A stretch of DNA of 64,000 nucleotides from Pseudomonadota bacterium (GTDB lineage: Bacteria; Desulfobacterota; Binatia; Binatales; Binataceae): contig JAJPHI010000011.1 in assembly GCA_021325355.1 (NCBI GenBank), positions 1 through 64,000 of the forward strand, given 5' to 3'. This document shows, piece after piece, positions 1-8,731 of this stretch. The position numbers and the translations under genes are program-made. A model generated the notes under the pieces. It was not told the DNA's origin and searched no databases. It saw only the letters and a program-made list of their open reading frames with translations. How positions within the stretch are numbered: position 1 is the first letter of the stretch; each line of letters begins with the position of its first letter.

Positions 1-2
1 AA

Positions 3-221
3 CCGGGGATGGCCCGACCCTTCCGAACGCCGCTGGTGCCCCTGGTGCCAATCCTTGGCGCCGGCTCGTGCGCGCTGATGATGTTCGGACTGGGCCGTGT
101 GACCTGGTTGCGCTTTGTTCTCTGGATGGCCGCCGGCTTCGCGATCTACTTCGGCTATGGCCGATCCCATAGCCGGCTGGGCGTCGAGCAGGCGGAACGG
201 CTATCCGCGACAGCCGATTAA
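3..221 (+). CDS. APC-family amino acid permease, C-terminal fragment
   Basis: The reading frame is open to the left edge, so only about the last 72 residues are visible. They start with the loop motif RPFRTPLVPLVPILG, which in APC transporters of the CAT/YhdG type precedes the last two membrane segments. Two hydrophobic helices follow, roughly PILGAGSCALMMFGL and TWLRFVLWMAAGFAIYFGYG, and then the short cytoplasmic tail YGRSHS. The family moves amino acids or polyamines across the inner membrane by antiport or proton symport; the substrate cannot be read from this fragment. The ATG at position 9 is an internal methionine and not the start. The stop codon overlaps the stop of the convergent minus-strand gene by a few bases. 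Confidence 0.8.
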   Translation, partial: PGMARPFRTPLVPLVPILGAGSCALMMFGLGRVTWLRFVLWMAAGFAIYFGYGRSHSRLGVEQAERLSATAD

Positions 222-1258
222 GCGGCGCTCTCGGCGAGGAGCCTCAGCGCCTCGCGTAGAGGCTCGGCCGCCGGCACCAGCATCCCGGACGCGATACGTG
301 CAGACTCGGCTTCGGCCTTGGCAATCAGTTTTCGAGCTTCGGCTATACCCTCCAGCGCCGCTCCGGAGCGAGGCGGCTCAGCTTCACCGGGCGCCGCGCG
401 GGGAAGCCCGGCTTCGGCGCGGGCCAGCGCCCGAATCGCGTCATAGTGCAGCAGGTTCGGAGTCGCTTTCGCGGCCTCGAGGAGGGTTTCGGGATCGGCG
501 CTGTCGCTGAGGTCATTAAGGATGAACACGCGATCCCAACTGATTGCCGCGCGGTCGAATATGGCGTGATATCGCGGGTCCTGAGCTTGCGACTCGTCGC
601 GATGACCATGGATGGTGATGCCGGCGCCGTTGCAGGACGCCGCGAATGCAAGGATACCGCGTTCGGGACGCTTACCGAGGATCAGCATTTCTTCCGCGAA
701 GGGGGCCAATTCGTCGAGCCGCACTGCGCCGCTGACCACCAGTTCCCGGCTGGTCTGCTCGACCGCATTGAGCGCCGGGACGAGCTGGCCGCGACATTCG
801 ACGGCCGCCGTCTCGCCCATAGTGCAGCACCAGTCGAGCGCGCGCGCCTGTTCATAATACCGGTGTCGGCGGCGCGACTCGTCCGCGTCTCGTTCGGCTT
901 CGTCGATCCAGACCGCAGCGTTCATCATCGCGGCGAGCGCGGTGTTCTGGCGATCGGGTGTAAGAAAGGCGCCGCCGGTATGGGTCGCCCATCGACGGAA
1001 CATCGCGCCGCGCTTGCGCACCTCTTCGACCGTGACCGGCACGATGAACGAGAGGCCGGCGCGACTCCCGTCCGCGAGCCGATACGTCATGGCCTCGGGA
1101 TGCTCCGCCTGCAGATCGTACAGGGACGCCAGCGCCCGCGCCCGTCGCACGAATGCCGGGTGGACGCTGGGGTCTGCGATACGCTCGTCGTCGAGCCAGA
1201 GACTGGCTTTGAGCTTGCGCAGTGCCGAGAGATAGTTATTGCCCGAGCGTGCTCCCAT
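218..1258 (-). CDS. 4-hydroxyphenylacetate 3-hydroxylase (HpaB)-like protein, C-terminally short
   Basis: 346 residues. The N-terminus (SGNNYLSALRKLKASLWLDDE, with HPAF near residue 35) and the middle region (ELVVSGAVRLDELAPFAEEMLI near 175, SWDRVFILND near 245) follow the pattern of HpaB/YoaI flavin monooxygenases, which use FADH2 supplied by a partner reductase to hydroxylate phenolic substrates. Family members are usually about 480-520 residues. Here the helical C-terminal domain stops after a segment resembling its first half (LHYDAIRALARAEA, then LVPAAEPLREALRLL), so about 150 residues are missing. The start overlaps the upstream membrane-protein gene by 23 bases, and the stop overlaps the convergent permease stop. 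It could be a functional short variant or a decayed gene; no flavin reductase partner is seen nearby. Confidence 0.6.
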   Translation of the reverse strand: MGARSGNNYLSALRKLKASLWLDDERIADPSVHPAFVRRARALASLYDLQAEHPEAMTYRLADGSRAGLSFIVPVTVEEVRKRGAMFRRWATHTGGAFLTPDRQNTALAAMMNAAVWIDEAERDADESRRRHRYYEQARALDWCCTMGETAAVECRGQLVPALNAVEQTSRELVVSGAVRLDELAPFAEEMLILGKRPERGILAFAASCNGAGITIHGHRDESQAQDPRYHAIFDRAAISWDRVFILNDLSDSADPETLLEAAKATPNLLHYDAIRALARAEAGLPRAAPGEAEPPRSGAALEGIAEARKLIAKAEAESARIASGMLVPAAEPLREALRLLAESAA

Positions 1259-2282
1259 CCAGAGACACCACCGCAGCGGAGGTCGGCGGCGCGACGACTC
1301 TTTTCGGAGCCGGCCACGGCAGAGGAGTCAGGAGAAACGGAATCAGCCCCGCGAGCCCGCCGAGCATCGTGCAGGAGAACCACAGGAGGCCGAGCGCGAT
1401 CGCGTCCTGATGGGCAACGCCGGCCGCCGCCAGCAACACCAGATAGGCGCCCTCGCGCAGGCCGAGTCCGTTGAGCGTGAGCGGCAGGGCCGCCACCACG
1501 TTCGCCATCGGCACGATCACCATGAACGCCGAAAGCGGCGCGTTCAAGCCGATTCCGAGAGCTATCAGGTATTGCGCATAGGCCAGCGAGACCTGGAGCA
1601 GCACGGATAAGGCCAGCGCCGGGACGAGCGCCAGCGGTCGCAGCAGGTATCGGATCACGGGAGCGAAGAGCTTTCCGAGTTTACCCGGTAATCGCGCCGC
1701 GAGGCGGCCGCAGAGCGGAGCGGCCACGTATCCCGCGAAGCTTGCGATCGCGATCAGTGCGCAAGTGTGCACGGCGATGGTCGGCAAGGCTGCCGTCGTG
1801 ATCAGCGCGCCGGCGGCCGCGGCGAACCAGATCAGCGCGATTAGGCCGATACCGCGATCCGCAGCCACCGAAGCGACGGCGTCGGCGAAACGTTCCTCGT
1901 GAAATCCCAGGTAAACGGCGCGGGCCGCATCGCCGCCCACCAGGCCCGGAACGAAGAGATTGGTAAACATGCCGATAAAGTACCAGCGCAGATGGTCACG
2001 CCAGCGCGCGCGCAACGCAAGGATTCGCGCCAGCAGCATCCATCGATAAGCGGACATCACCTGCCCGCCCACGTAAATTGCCAGGGCGAGAAGGAAGTAG
2101 CGCGGCTGCTCCCGGGCCAGCGAATGCACAATCGGCGCAAATCCGTAGAGTTTCAGCAGCAAAGCCAGAAGACCCAGCCCGAGCAGCCCGCGAATCGCGA
2201 ACGTGGTCATCGCGGAGCGACGCGCGGGGGACGGCGCGCCGTCGGCAAGGGCGGCTGGCTCGGGCGCGGCCGACTTACTCAT
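1236..2282 (-). CDS. YbhN/UPF0104-type integral membrane protein (flippase-like domain)
   Basis: 348 residues, mostly hydrophobic, with about eight membrane helices. Features typical of the lysylphosphatidylglycerol synthase transmembrane/YbhN family are visible: a YRWMLLARIL segment, the GMFTNLFVPGLVGGDAARAVYL motif and NGLGLREGAYLVLL near the C-terminus. Members are inner-membrane proteins linked to lipid or lipid-linked glycan movement or synthesis. I chose the ATG at 2282 because it overlaps the stop of the upstream glycosyltransferase by 8 bases (ATGAGTAA), a translational coupling arrangement; a longer open frame exists but lies inside the upstream gene. Pairing with an ArnT-like glycosyltransferase suggests a shared role in polyprenyl- or lipid-linked sugar handling (inference). 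Confidence 0.8.
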   Translation of the reverse strand: MSKSAAPEPAALADGAPSPARRSAMTTFAIRGLLGLGLLALLLKLYGFAPIVHSLAREQPRYFLLALAIYVGGQVMSAYRWMLLARILALRARWRDHLRWYFIGMFTNLFVPGLVGGDAARAVYLGFHEERFADAVASVAADRGIGLIALIWFAAAAGALITTAALPTIAVHTCALIAIASFAGYVAAPLCGRLAARLPGKLGKLFAPVIRYLLRPLALVPALALSVLLQVSLAYAQYLIALGIGLNAPLSAFMVIVPMANVVAALPLTLNGLGLREGAYLVLLAAAGVAHQDAIALGLLWFSCTMLGGLAGLIPFLLTPLPWPAPKRVVAPPTSAAVVSLDGSTLGQ

Positions 2283-3996
2283 CGGCTTTTGCTGCGGGCG
2301 GCGAGGCCTGCGTGACGGCGATTTTCCTGCCGTCCGAGGCGACCACCCGGTAGGCGCCGAGTGCGCCCTCGATGGTCCGAAAGGCCGGGCGATCGACGAC
2401 CAGCACAGAGGGCTCCGGCTCACGCCACAAGCGGATTACGTCGGCGCGGCGGTCAAAGAAATAGGCGGGGCCGTCGGCCGCGTGGGCGGCGCCATAAGCC
2501 AATTCCGTCTTCGGCCCGACCAGGATTACGCGCCGCTGCGTATAGAAGGGCAGGGCATCGATGTAGCGCGGATAGCAGATAAGACGCGCGTCCGGGGCGC
2601 GTCGGGCGATCGTGCGCGCCAGCGCCGCGTAAGAGCGGCTCGATTCCGCCGCGAGCCGCCCGTAGCTTGCGATAAGCAATACGACGGCCGCAGTTGCAGC
2701 AATCGCGCTTAGACCGGCTAACGGCGGGCGCCAACGGAACAGGACGAAAACCAAGGCTCCGCCGACCGTCAACACGCCACCGGCCGCGAGCAGTTCGGCG
2801 CGCACCAGTCCCGGATTGGGGCTGCTGAAGTCTGCCGCGACGAGTCCAACGACGATCGTCGCAAGGCCCGCCGCGCTCATCAGGCCACCGCCCCACGCCA
2901 ATCGTTTGCCGCCGTTGTTATCCGCAGAGGAAAGAAGCCGGTCCGCGAGAAGGATCGCAAGGCAGGGGAACGCGGGCAGCAGATACGGGATCAGTTTCGC
3001 GCTCGCGGCCGAAAAGATCGTGAAGATCACGGCGGTGGTCACGAGGCAGAAGCGGCGGGGCGGACTCGACGCCCATCCACGCCATCGCCAAAAGGGCGCG
3101 GTCAACGACCACGGCAGCGTCCCGGCAAAAATGATCGGCACATAATAGTAAAACGGTTCAGCGTGGCTGTAAGACGCGTCGAAGAACCGCCGCAAATGTT
3201 CGCCGACGAAGTAAAAGTCGAGAAAATCCGGCTGCCGCAAACCCATCGCGACAAACCACGGGCCGGTGATCAATAAAATGATCATGGCGCCGGCGACGAC
3301 GTGAAAGCGTCTGAACACGCCGCGCAAATCGCCCTCGAGCGCGAGGAAGATCAGTCCCGCCGCCGCCGGAATAACGGCGCCGATCGGGCCCTTGGTCAGC
3401 ACCGCCAGTCCGGCGCTGACATATATCAGCCACCACCATTGCCCGCCCTGACACCAATGCAGATATAGCGCGAACAGCGCGACGGTGACGGTCGCCGTCA
3501 GCAGCATGTCGGTGGTCAGCACCTGGGCCATCACGGCATAGAGCGCGCAGGTTGTGAGGATCAAACCGGCGAAGACCGCGTGCCGGCGGTCGAAGACCCG
3601 AAGCGTAAAATAATATACCGCAACCACCCCGATCAGGGCCGCGATCGCGTTGACCGAGCGGGCGGCGAACTCGTTGACGCCGAAGCCGCGCATCGAGAGG
3701 GCGGTCAGCCAGTAGAGCAGCGGAGGTTTCTCGACGTACGGCACGTAATTCATCTGCGGGACGAGGTAGTTGCCCGTCGCAAGCATCTCGCGCGCAATTT
3801 CGGCGTAACGGCCCTCATCCGGTTCCCAGAGACCGTAAGCGCCAAGATGGAAGAAGAAGAGCGCAGCAGCAGGCAACGCAACCATCAGGAAGGGCAGTAA
3901 CGCGTGCCAGGATGCGGCGCGCTCAAACCGGCCGGCGGCGGCGCGCTGATCAGCCGCTTCGAGGGTCGTGCGCAGGCTTCCGAGCACATCAGCCAC
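2275..3996 (-). CDS. ArnT-like family 39 glycosyltransferase
   Basis: 573 residues with a polytopic N-terminal two thirds and a soluble C-terminal region. Just after the first membrane helix is the motif LWEPDEGRYAEIAREML (about residues 56-72), the acidic periplasmic loop of GT-C/PMT family 39 transferases, followed by PYVEKPPLLYWL and a TTDMLLT loop. These enzymes transfer a sugar from a polyprenyl-phosphate donor to lipid A, protein or another glycan on the outer face of the inner membrane; ArnT itself adds 4-amino-4-deoxy-arabinose. No other arn genes are nearby, so the sugar is unknown. The gene is translationally coupled to the YbhN-like gene downstream. Confidence 0.8.
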   Translation of the reverse strand: MADVLGSLRTTLEAADQRAAAGRFERAASWHALLPFLMVALPAAALFFFHLGAYGLWEPDEGRYAEIAREMLATGNYLVPQMNYVPYVEKPPLLYWLTALSMRGFGVNEFAARSVNAIAALIGVVAVYYFTLRVFDRRHAVFAGLILTTCALYAVMAQVLTTDMLLTATVTVALFALYLHWCQGGQWWWLIYVSAGLAVLTKGPIGAVIPAAAGLIFLALEGDLRGVFRRFHVVAGAMIILLITGPWFVAMGLRQPDFLDFYFVGEHLRRFFDASYSHAEPFYYYVPIIFAGTLPWSLTAPFWRWRGWASSPPRRFCLVTTAVIFTIFSAASAKLIPYLLPAFPCLAILLADRLLSSADNNGGKRLAWGGGLMSAAGLATIVVGLVAADFSSPNPGLVRAELLAAGGVLTVGGALVFVLFRWRPPLAGLSAIAATAAVVLLIASYGRLAAESSRSYAALARTIARRAPDARLICYPRYIDALPFYTQRRVILVGPKTELAYGAAHAADGPAYFFDRRADVIRLWREPEPSVLVVDRPAFRTIEGALGAYRVVASDGRKIAVTQASPPAAKADE

Positions 3997-4109
3997 GAGG
4001 TCAGTCTAACGGTCGAGGGGTCTTAGGCCAATTCGATCGTAATCGACGCAACTATCGGCCCGCGTTCGCGTCGGCTATTTTGAAGATATCCGCGTCAGAG
4101 GGCGAGATC
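3997..4109. other. divergent intergenic region
   Basis: 113 bases between the minus-strand glycosyltransferase and the plus-strand hydrolase. It must hold both promoters, but I see no convincing -35/-10 pair and no hairpin. Confidence 0.3.
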
Positions 4110-4982
4110 ATGACGAATATTATCGGTCCGACTTCGCACTTCTATTATTCACAACGACTCAAGCTGCATTACGTGGATTGGGGGAATCAGCACAAACCGC
4201 CCGCGATACTGGTCCATGGTGGTCGCGATCATTGCCGGAGTTGGGATTTTATAGCGCTCGAATTGCGCGATCATTTTCATGTGATCGCCCCCGATCTGCG
4301 CGGTCATGGCGACTCGGACTGGGCGATCGGCGGCTCGTATTCGATAACTGACCATGTCCTTGACCTTGGTCAGTTGATAGCGGCGCTCGACCCGCGCGAG
4401 CCGGTCGTCCTGATTGGCCACTCGCTCGGTGCCGGGGTGGTGTTGCAACGGGCGGGCGTGTTTCCGCAAACGGTTCGCGCCGTTGTGGCGATCGAGGGCC
4501 TCGGGCCGCCGGGAGCGATGATTCGCGAAGTTCCGGCGCACGAACGGATGGAAAGCTGGGTCTCAGACATGCTTGCGCTGGCGCAGCGCAAGCCGCGCGA
4601 ATATGCGACGATCGAGCAGGCGATGGCGCGCATGCAGGAGGTCAATCCGCATATCGGACCCGAGCTGGCGCGGCATCTGACGACCTATGGCGTACGCCGG
4701 AACGAGAACGGCACCTATTCGTGGAAATACGACAATTACACGCGGGCGACCTCGCCGTATCTCTTTAATCTCAAGGATGCGATGGAGATCTGGTCGCGGA
4801 TCCGCTGTCCGGTGCTGCTTGTGCGCGGCGACGCGTCGTGGGCGGGTGACTGGGAGCGCGACGGTCGGCTCCAGGCTTTTCGCACCTCCGAACTGCGGAC
4901 GATCGCGAATGCGGGCCATTGGGTGCATCACGATCAGCGCGCGGAATTTCTCGCCGCGGTGCGCGCGTTCCTGAACCTTTAG
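4110..4982 (+). CDS. alpha/beta hydrolase
   Basis: 290 residues. The N-terminal strand LKLHYVDWG, the oxyanion motif HGGRDHCRSWD, the DLRGHGDSDW turn and the nucleophile elbow GHSLGAG (Ser near residue 109) are all standard for the alpha/beta hydrolase fold. The catalytic His lies in NAGHWVHHDQ near the C-terminus, and an acidic residue in RGDASWAGDW probably completes the triad. The fold covers esterases, epoxide and haloalkane hydrolases and C-C bond hydrolases; the sequence does not settle the substrate. The ATG at 4110 was chosen because the protein begins naturally there; the upstream in-frame extension is Arg-rich and unlike a signal peptide. Confidence 0.85.
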   Translation: MTNIIGPTSHFYYSQRLKLHYVDWGNQHKPPAILVHGGRDHCRSWDFIALELRDHFHVIAPDLRGHGDSDWAIGGSYSITDHVLDLGQLIAALDPREPVVLIGHSLGAGVVLQRAGVFPQTVRAVVAIEGLGPPGAMIREVPAHERMESWVSDMLALAQRKPREYATIEQAMARMQEVNPHIGPELARHLTTYGVRRNENGTYSWKYDNYTRATSPYLFNLKDAMEIWSRIRCPVLLVRGDASWAGDWERDGRLQAFRTSELRTIANAGHWVHHDQRAEFLAAVRAFLNL

Positions 4983-5058
4983 CCGGTCTGAGCGCCGCCG
5001 GATCGCGATGGGATCGCGATCTCAGGCGCAGGATGCGGAGCCGCGGGCGTGAGGACGG

Positions 5059-7122
5059 ATGGGGGCGGAAGCGCAGTTGGGAGTGGATGTGTTGAGACGG
5101 CTGGGAGCCTCGGTGCAGCGACTGTTGCAGTCGCTTCCCGCGCGCCAGAGTGAATACGCCCAGATGCTCGCCAGCGCCGGCGTGATCGGCGTGGCGACCG
5201 CGGTCGGCAGTTGGGTTTTTCGCGAGTTGATTCAGCTCTGCTCGCGAATCTTTCTCCAGGGCGAAGCAGCGTTGCTCCGCATCTGGCTTCATGTCGGAGT
5301 GCTCGCCATCCCACTGGTGCTGGTGAGCGGTGGGCTGGTGCTGCTGCTGCTCAACCACTTCTACCCGGGCGACGTGCTTGGCTATGGCTTCCCCAACTTT
5401 CTGGAGACGGTCAACCTCGGCAATGCGCGGTTGCGTCGGCGCTGGATTTTTTTGAAGGCGCTCGGCGCCGCATTGTCGCTCGGCAGCGGCGCCTCGGTCG
5501 GTCGCGAGGGCCCGATCGCCCAGATCGGCGGCGCGATCGGTTCGGCGCTGGCGCAGGTGCGCGACCTGACCGCGAGTCAGGCGCGGATCCTTATCGCCGC
5601 CGGCGCCGGGGCGGGTATCGCCACGACCTTCAATGCACCGCTCGGCGGGATGATGTTCGCTCAGGAGATCGTGCTGCTGGGCGAGGTTGAACTGAGTAAC
5701 CTGACCCTGGTGATCATCGCGACGACGACGGCGGTCGTCACCTCGCGTTCGATCATGGGCGTCGGCGCGGTTTTCCAGCCGCCGCCGTTCAGGATTGGGA
5801 CGCATGAACAGGGTTTAACCTACGGCGCGCTGGGGGTTGTGATCGGGCTGCTGGCCGCCGGTTATATCCGTCTGTTCCATCGCGTCGGTAGTTACCTTCG
5901 CGCGGTGCGCATCGCGCCGACCTGGCGTCTGCTGGCGGGATTGGCGCTGGTCGGTCTCATCGCCGTGCCGTTGCCGCAGAATCTCTCGGATGGCTATCCG
6001 GTTATCGATCTGGCATTGCATGGCCAGGTGCCGTTTGCGCGTTCGGCTTCGCTGACCGCCGCCAAGATGATCGCGAGCGCGCTCTCGCTACAGGCCGGGG
6101 CGCCCGGCGGCGTTTTCGGCCCGGTCTTTTTTATCGGCGCGATGGCCGGCACCACGTTCCGCGGGGTGGCGGCGACGCTGCTGCCGGGACGGACGGGGCC
6201 GCCCGGGTCGTACGCGCTGGTCGCGCTCGGCGCATTTCTCGGCGCGGTCACCAATGCCCCACTCACCGCGCTGCTGCTTTTGTTCGAGATGACCCGCGGC
6301 GACTGGACGGTCGTGCTGCCGGCGATGGTGGCGACGCTGGTGGCGTTGGTGGTCGCGCGTCTCATCGAACCCGATTCGATCGATACCTACGGCCTGACGC
6401 GTGAGGGCGAGAATCTCGAGATTGGCCGCGACCGACGCATCCTCGCGCAGTTACCCGTGTCGTCCGTGCTGCGGCGGAACGTGGTCACCGTGAACGAGGC
6501 GGCGCCCCTGCCGGAGATCATGCGCGCCGCCGGCGAAGGCGACCAAACCACGCTGCCGGTGTTGGATGCTGGGGGCAGGCTTTCGGGGGTTATCGTGATT
6601 CGCGATTTGCTGGAAATCGTCGGCGACGCCGGGGACCTCCGCCCCTTGGTCAACGCGGCCGACCTGAGCCGCCGCAATCCGCCGTTCCTGCGGGTCGATT
6701 CGAACCTCGATCGGGCGATCCAGACGATGGAATACGAACGGCTCGAGGATTTGCCGGTAGTGGATCAGGACTCCGAACGCAAGTTCCTGGGTCTGGTGAC
6801 GCGCCGCGAGATTGCCGCCTCGCTCAGCCGCATGCATCTGTCGCTCGCGCTTCTCTCCGAACGCGACGACAATATTTTGTGGGCGACGGGGTACCGGATC
6901 GCCAGATTTCACGTGCCGCCGTGGGCCGTGGGCAAGACCCTGCGCGACCTCGACCTGCGCGCGCGCTATGGGGTTACCGTCGTCGCCGTCGGTCGGGTTG
7001 ACGGCGACCACGGCTTTGAGCCGCCGAACGCCGACCGTCCCTTCAAACCCGGCGACATGGTGGTGATTGCCGGCAATTCGTCGATGCTGCGGCGGTTCGC
7101 GCGCGCCGCTCTGACTATCTGA
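5059..7122 (+). CDS. ClC-family chloride channel/antiporter with CBS pair and TrkA-C domain
   Basis: 687 residues. The membrane domain (about residues 30-450) carries the selectivity-filter motifs GSGASVGREGPIAQIGG, including the gating glutamate of GREGP, and GAPGGVFGPVFFIGA. It is followed by two CBS motifs (about 470-600, with SSVLRRNVVTV and PVVDQDSERKFLG), which usually bind adenosine nucleotides. The final 80 residues resemble a TrkA-C/RCK-C domain (VGKTLRDLDLRARYGVTVVAV, FKPGDMVVIAG), a ligand-sensing module. It moves chloride across the inner membrane as a channel or H+/Cl- exchanger, probably gated by cytoplasmic ligands. The start ATG has a weak GAGG-like site upstream. The gene is convergent with the following oxidoreductase, separated by four bases. 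Confidence 0.9.
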   Translation: MGAEAQLGVDVLRRLGASVQRLLQSLPARQSEYAQMLASAGVIGVATAVGSWVFRELIQLCSRIFLQGEAALLRIWLHVGVLAIPLVLVSGGLVLLLLNHFYPGDVLGYGFPNFLETVNLGNARLRRRWIFLKALGAALSLGSGASVGREGPIAQIGGAIGSALAQVRDLTASQARILIAAGAGAGIATTFNAPLGGMMFAQEIVLLGEVELSNLTLVIIATTTAVVTSRSIMGVGAVFQPPPFRIGTHEQGLTYGALGVVIGLLAAGYIRLFHRVGSYLRAVRIAPTWRLLAGLALVGLIAVPLPQNLSDGYPVIDLALHGQVPFARSASLTAAKMIASALSLQAGAPGGVFGPVFFIGAMAGTTFRGVAATLLPGRTGPPGSYALVALGAFLGAVTNAPLTALLLLFEMTRGDWTVVLPAMVATLVALVVARLIEPDSIDTYGLTREGENLEIGRDRRILAQLPVSSVLRRNVVTVNEAAPLPEIMRAAGEGDQTTLPVLDAGGRLSGVIVIRDLLEIVGDAGDLRPLVNAADLSRRNPPFLRVDSNLDRAIQTMEYERLEDLPVVDQDSERKFLGLVTRREIAASLSRMHLSLALLSERDDNILWATGYRIARFHVPPWAVGKTLRDLDLRARYGVTVVAVGRVDGDHGFEPPNADRPFKPGDMVVIAGNSSMLRRFARAALTI

Positions 7123-7126
7123 AGCG

Positions 7127-7978
7127 CTAGAGCCGCGCCATGATCTCGTCGCGAAACCGCTCCAGTTCGTCTTCGTTGAGCGCGCGCAGCGGCAGGCCGA
7201 CGAGCGTCCGCTGAACGCCCAGATCGGCCAGGCGCTTAATCTCGTCGAGCGTCAGCGGATGACCGGTGCGCAGACTGATCGTTACTTCGACCGGATTCGA
7301 ACGATTTGCCGCCCGGCGCTGACGCTCGAGCTGGGCGCAGAGCTCGCGGGCTTCATCCATGCTGCGAGCGACCGCGTACCATCCGTCGCCGTACCGGACC
7401 ACGCGTTTGATCGCCAGTTCGCTGGTGCCGCCGACCACGATCGGCGGATGGGGCTGCTGGATCGGTTTGGGATTGAAGCGCACGCCGCGGATGCTGACGG
7501 TCTTGCCTTCATAGACCGGATCGTCCTGCGTCCACAGGACCTTCATCAGCTCGATAAACTCGCGCGTCCGCAGCGCCCGATCGCGGAAGGGCGCGCCGAC
7601 GGCGGCAAATTCTTCGGCGAACCACCCGATTCCGACACCGAAGATAACCCGGCCGTTGCTCAGAACGTCGAGCGAGGCGATGGCCTTCGCGGTGGTTATC
7701 GGATTGCGGATCGGCACGACGAAGATGCCGGTCGCGAGCTTGATGGTACTGGTGACGGCGGCGGCGAAAGCCAGCGCCAGCAGCGGATCGTGGAACGGCA
7801 CGTCGGGTGGCGCCGGGAAGCGGCCGTCGGGAGAATAGGGATACTTCGAGGTGTACTCGACCGGCAGCAGAATATGCTCGCCGATCCAGGCTGATTCGAA
7901 ACCGCAGGCTTCGGCCTTGCGGATATTTGCGGCAATCCTGTCAGGTCGCTGACTCGTGATGAAGGTGCCGAATTTCAT
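7127..7978 (-). CDS. luciferase-like (LLM class) flavin/F420-dependent oxidoreductase
   Basis: 283 residues of a bacterial-luciferase TIM barrel. Recognisable elements are MKFGTFITSQRPD, FESAWIGEHILLP, DPLLALAFAAAVTSTIKLATGIFV and the highly conserved LDVLSNGRVIFGVGIGWFAEEF. The KPIQQPHPPIVVGG strand follows. This pattern is that of the probable F420-dependent oxidoreductases of the TIGR03619 type, abundant in actinobacteria and some environmental proteobacteria; FMN use is the alternative. A clear Shine-Dalgarno AAGGAGG lies just upstream of the ATG. The substrate is unknown and no F420 biosynthesis gene lies in the window. Confidence 0.8.
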   Translation of the reverse strand: MKFGTFITSQRPDRIAANIRKAEACGFESAWIGEHILLPVEYTSKYPYSPDGRFPAPPDVPFHDPLLALAFAAAVTSTIKLATGIFVVPIRNPITTAKAIASLDVLSNGRVIFGVGIGWFAEEFAAVGAPFRDRALRTREFIELMKVLWTQDDPVYEGKTVSIRGVRFNPKPIQQPHPPIVVGGTSELAIKRVVRYGDGWYAVARSMDEARELCAQLERQRRAANRSNPVEVTISLRTGHPLTLDEIKRLADLGVQRTLVGLPLRALNEDELERFRDEIMARL

Positions 7979-8042
7979 ACCGACCTCCTTGGCGCGATGA
8001 CCACGGCTGAGCGGTCCGCGCCGCGTTTGAGCACGCCGCCGA

Positions 8043-8687
8043 TCAGGACGGCCGCGTCCACCATCGCGCGCGCCCCGCCCGCAGCTCCGCGCATAGCTCC
8101 GCGACCGAGGTGACCGGACGTTCCAATTCCGTCGCGCAGGTCATGAACCATTTCGGCGAGGCAAAATGCGCGTCGCTGCCGCCCACCGGGGTCAAGCCCA
8201 GCTTCGCGCAGGCTGCCAGGGCGTCCTCATTCTGCAGCGGGCTGTTCTGTCCGTTGAGGGCCTCAACCACGCTGAGCGCCGGACCCAGTTTTGCGAGCAG
8301 GGCGTCGAGGCGGACGCCGAAGCCCGAATCGCGAAACGGATGGGCCGGAATCGCCACGCCGCCTTCGCCGTGAACGAACTCGATCAGCCGGTCCGCACGC
8401 AGCATCCGGCCGCTCAGGTCGAACCGCCGACGCAGTTCGTCGGTCACGCCGAAGATCAGCAGATGACCAAGATCGGTGTCGGCCTCGGTACCTTTGAAGA
8501 TGCGTATGTCATAGCGCTCGGCCAGCGCAGCGTAATGGTCATCGACCTCGAGCGGAAACAGCCGATGCTCGGTGAAGCAGATTGCATGCAGGCGATGCGG
8601 ACCGGCGGAGGCGGCCGCCAGATAGGCCTCCGGGTCAACATTCGAATCCGACGAGAGCCGCGTATGAACGTGGAGGTCAACGAGCAT
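8043..8687 (-). CDS. PHP-domain metal-dependent phosphoesterase
   Basis: 214 residues forming a small PHP barrel. The N-terminal motif DLHVHT supplies the HxH metal ligands, CFTEHRLFP the next ligand, then GTEADTDLGHLL, IPAHPFRD and near the C-terminus GGSDAHFASP, all characteristic positions of the trinuclear metal site. Stand-alone PHP proteins of this size hydrolyse small phosphate esters or nucleotides; no polymerase domain is attached. The gene sits between the luciferase-like gene and the kinase operon in the same orientation, with gaps of 64 and 44 bases, so co-transcription with the kinase is possible. Confidence 0.8.
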   Translation of the reverse strand: MLVDLHVHTRLSSDSNVDPEAYLAAASAGPHRLHAICFTEHRLFPLEVDDHYAALAERYDIRIFKGTEADTDLGHLLIFGVTDELRRRFDLSGRMLRADRLIEFVHGEGGVAIPAHPFRDSGFGVRLDALLAKLGPALSVVEALNGQNSPLQNEDALAACAKLGLTPVGGSDAHFASPKWFMTCATELERPVTSVAELCAELRAGRARWWTRPS

Positions 8688-8731
8688 GGCACAGTCTCAC
8701 GGGCGCCAATGATTTCCCACGGTGTGAGTGG

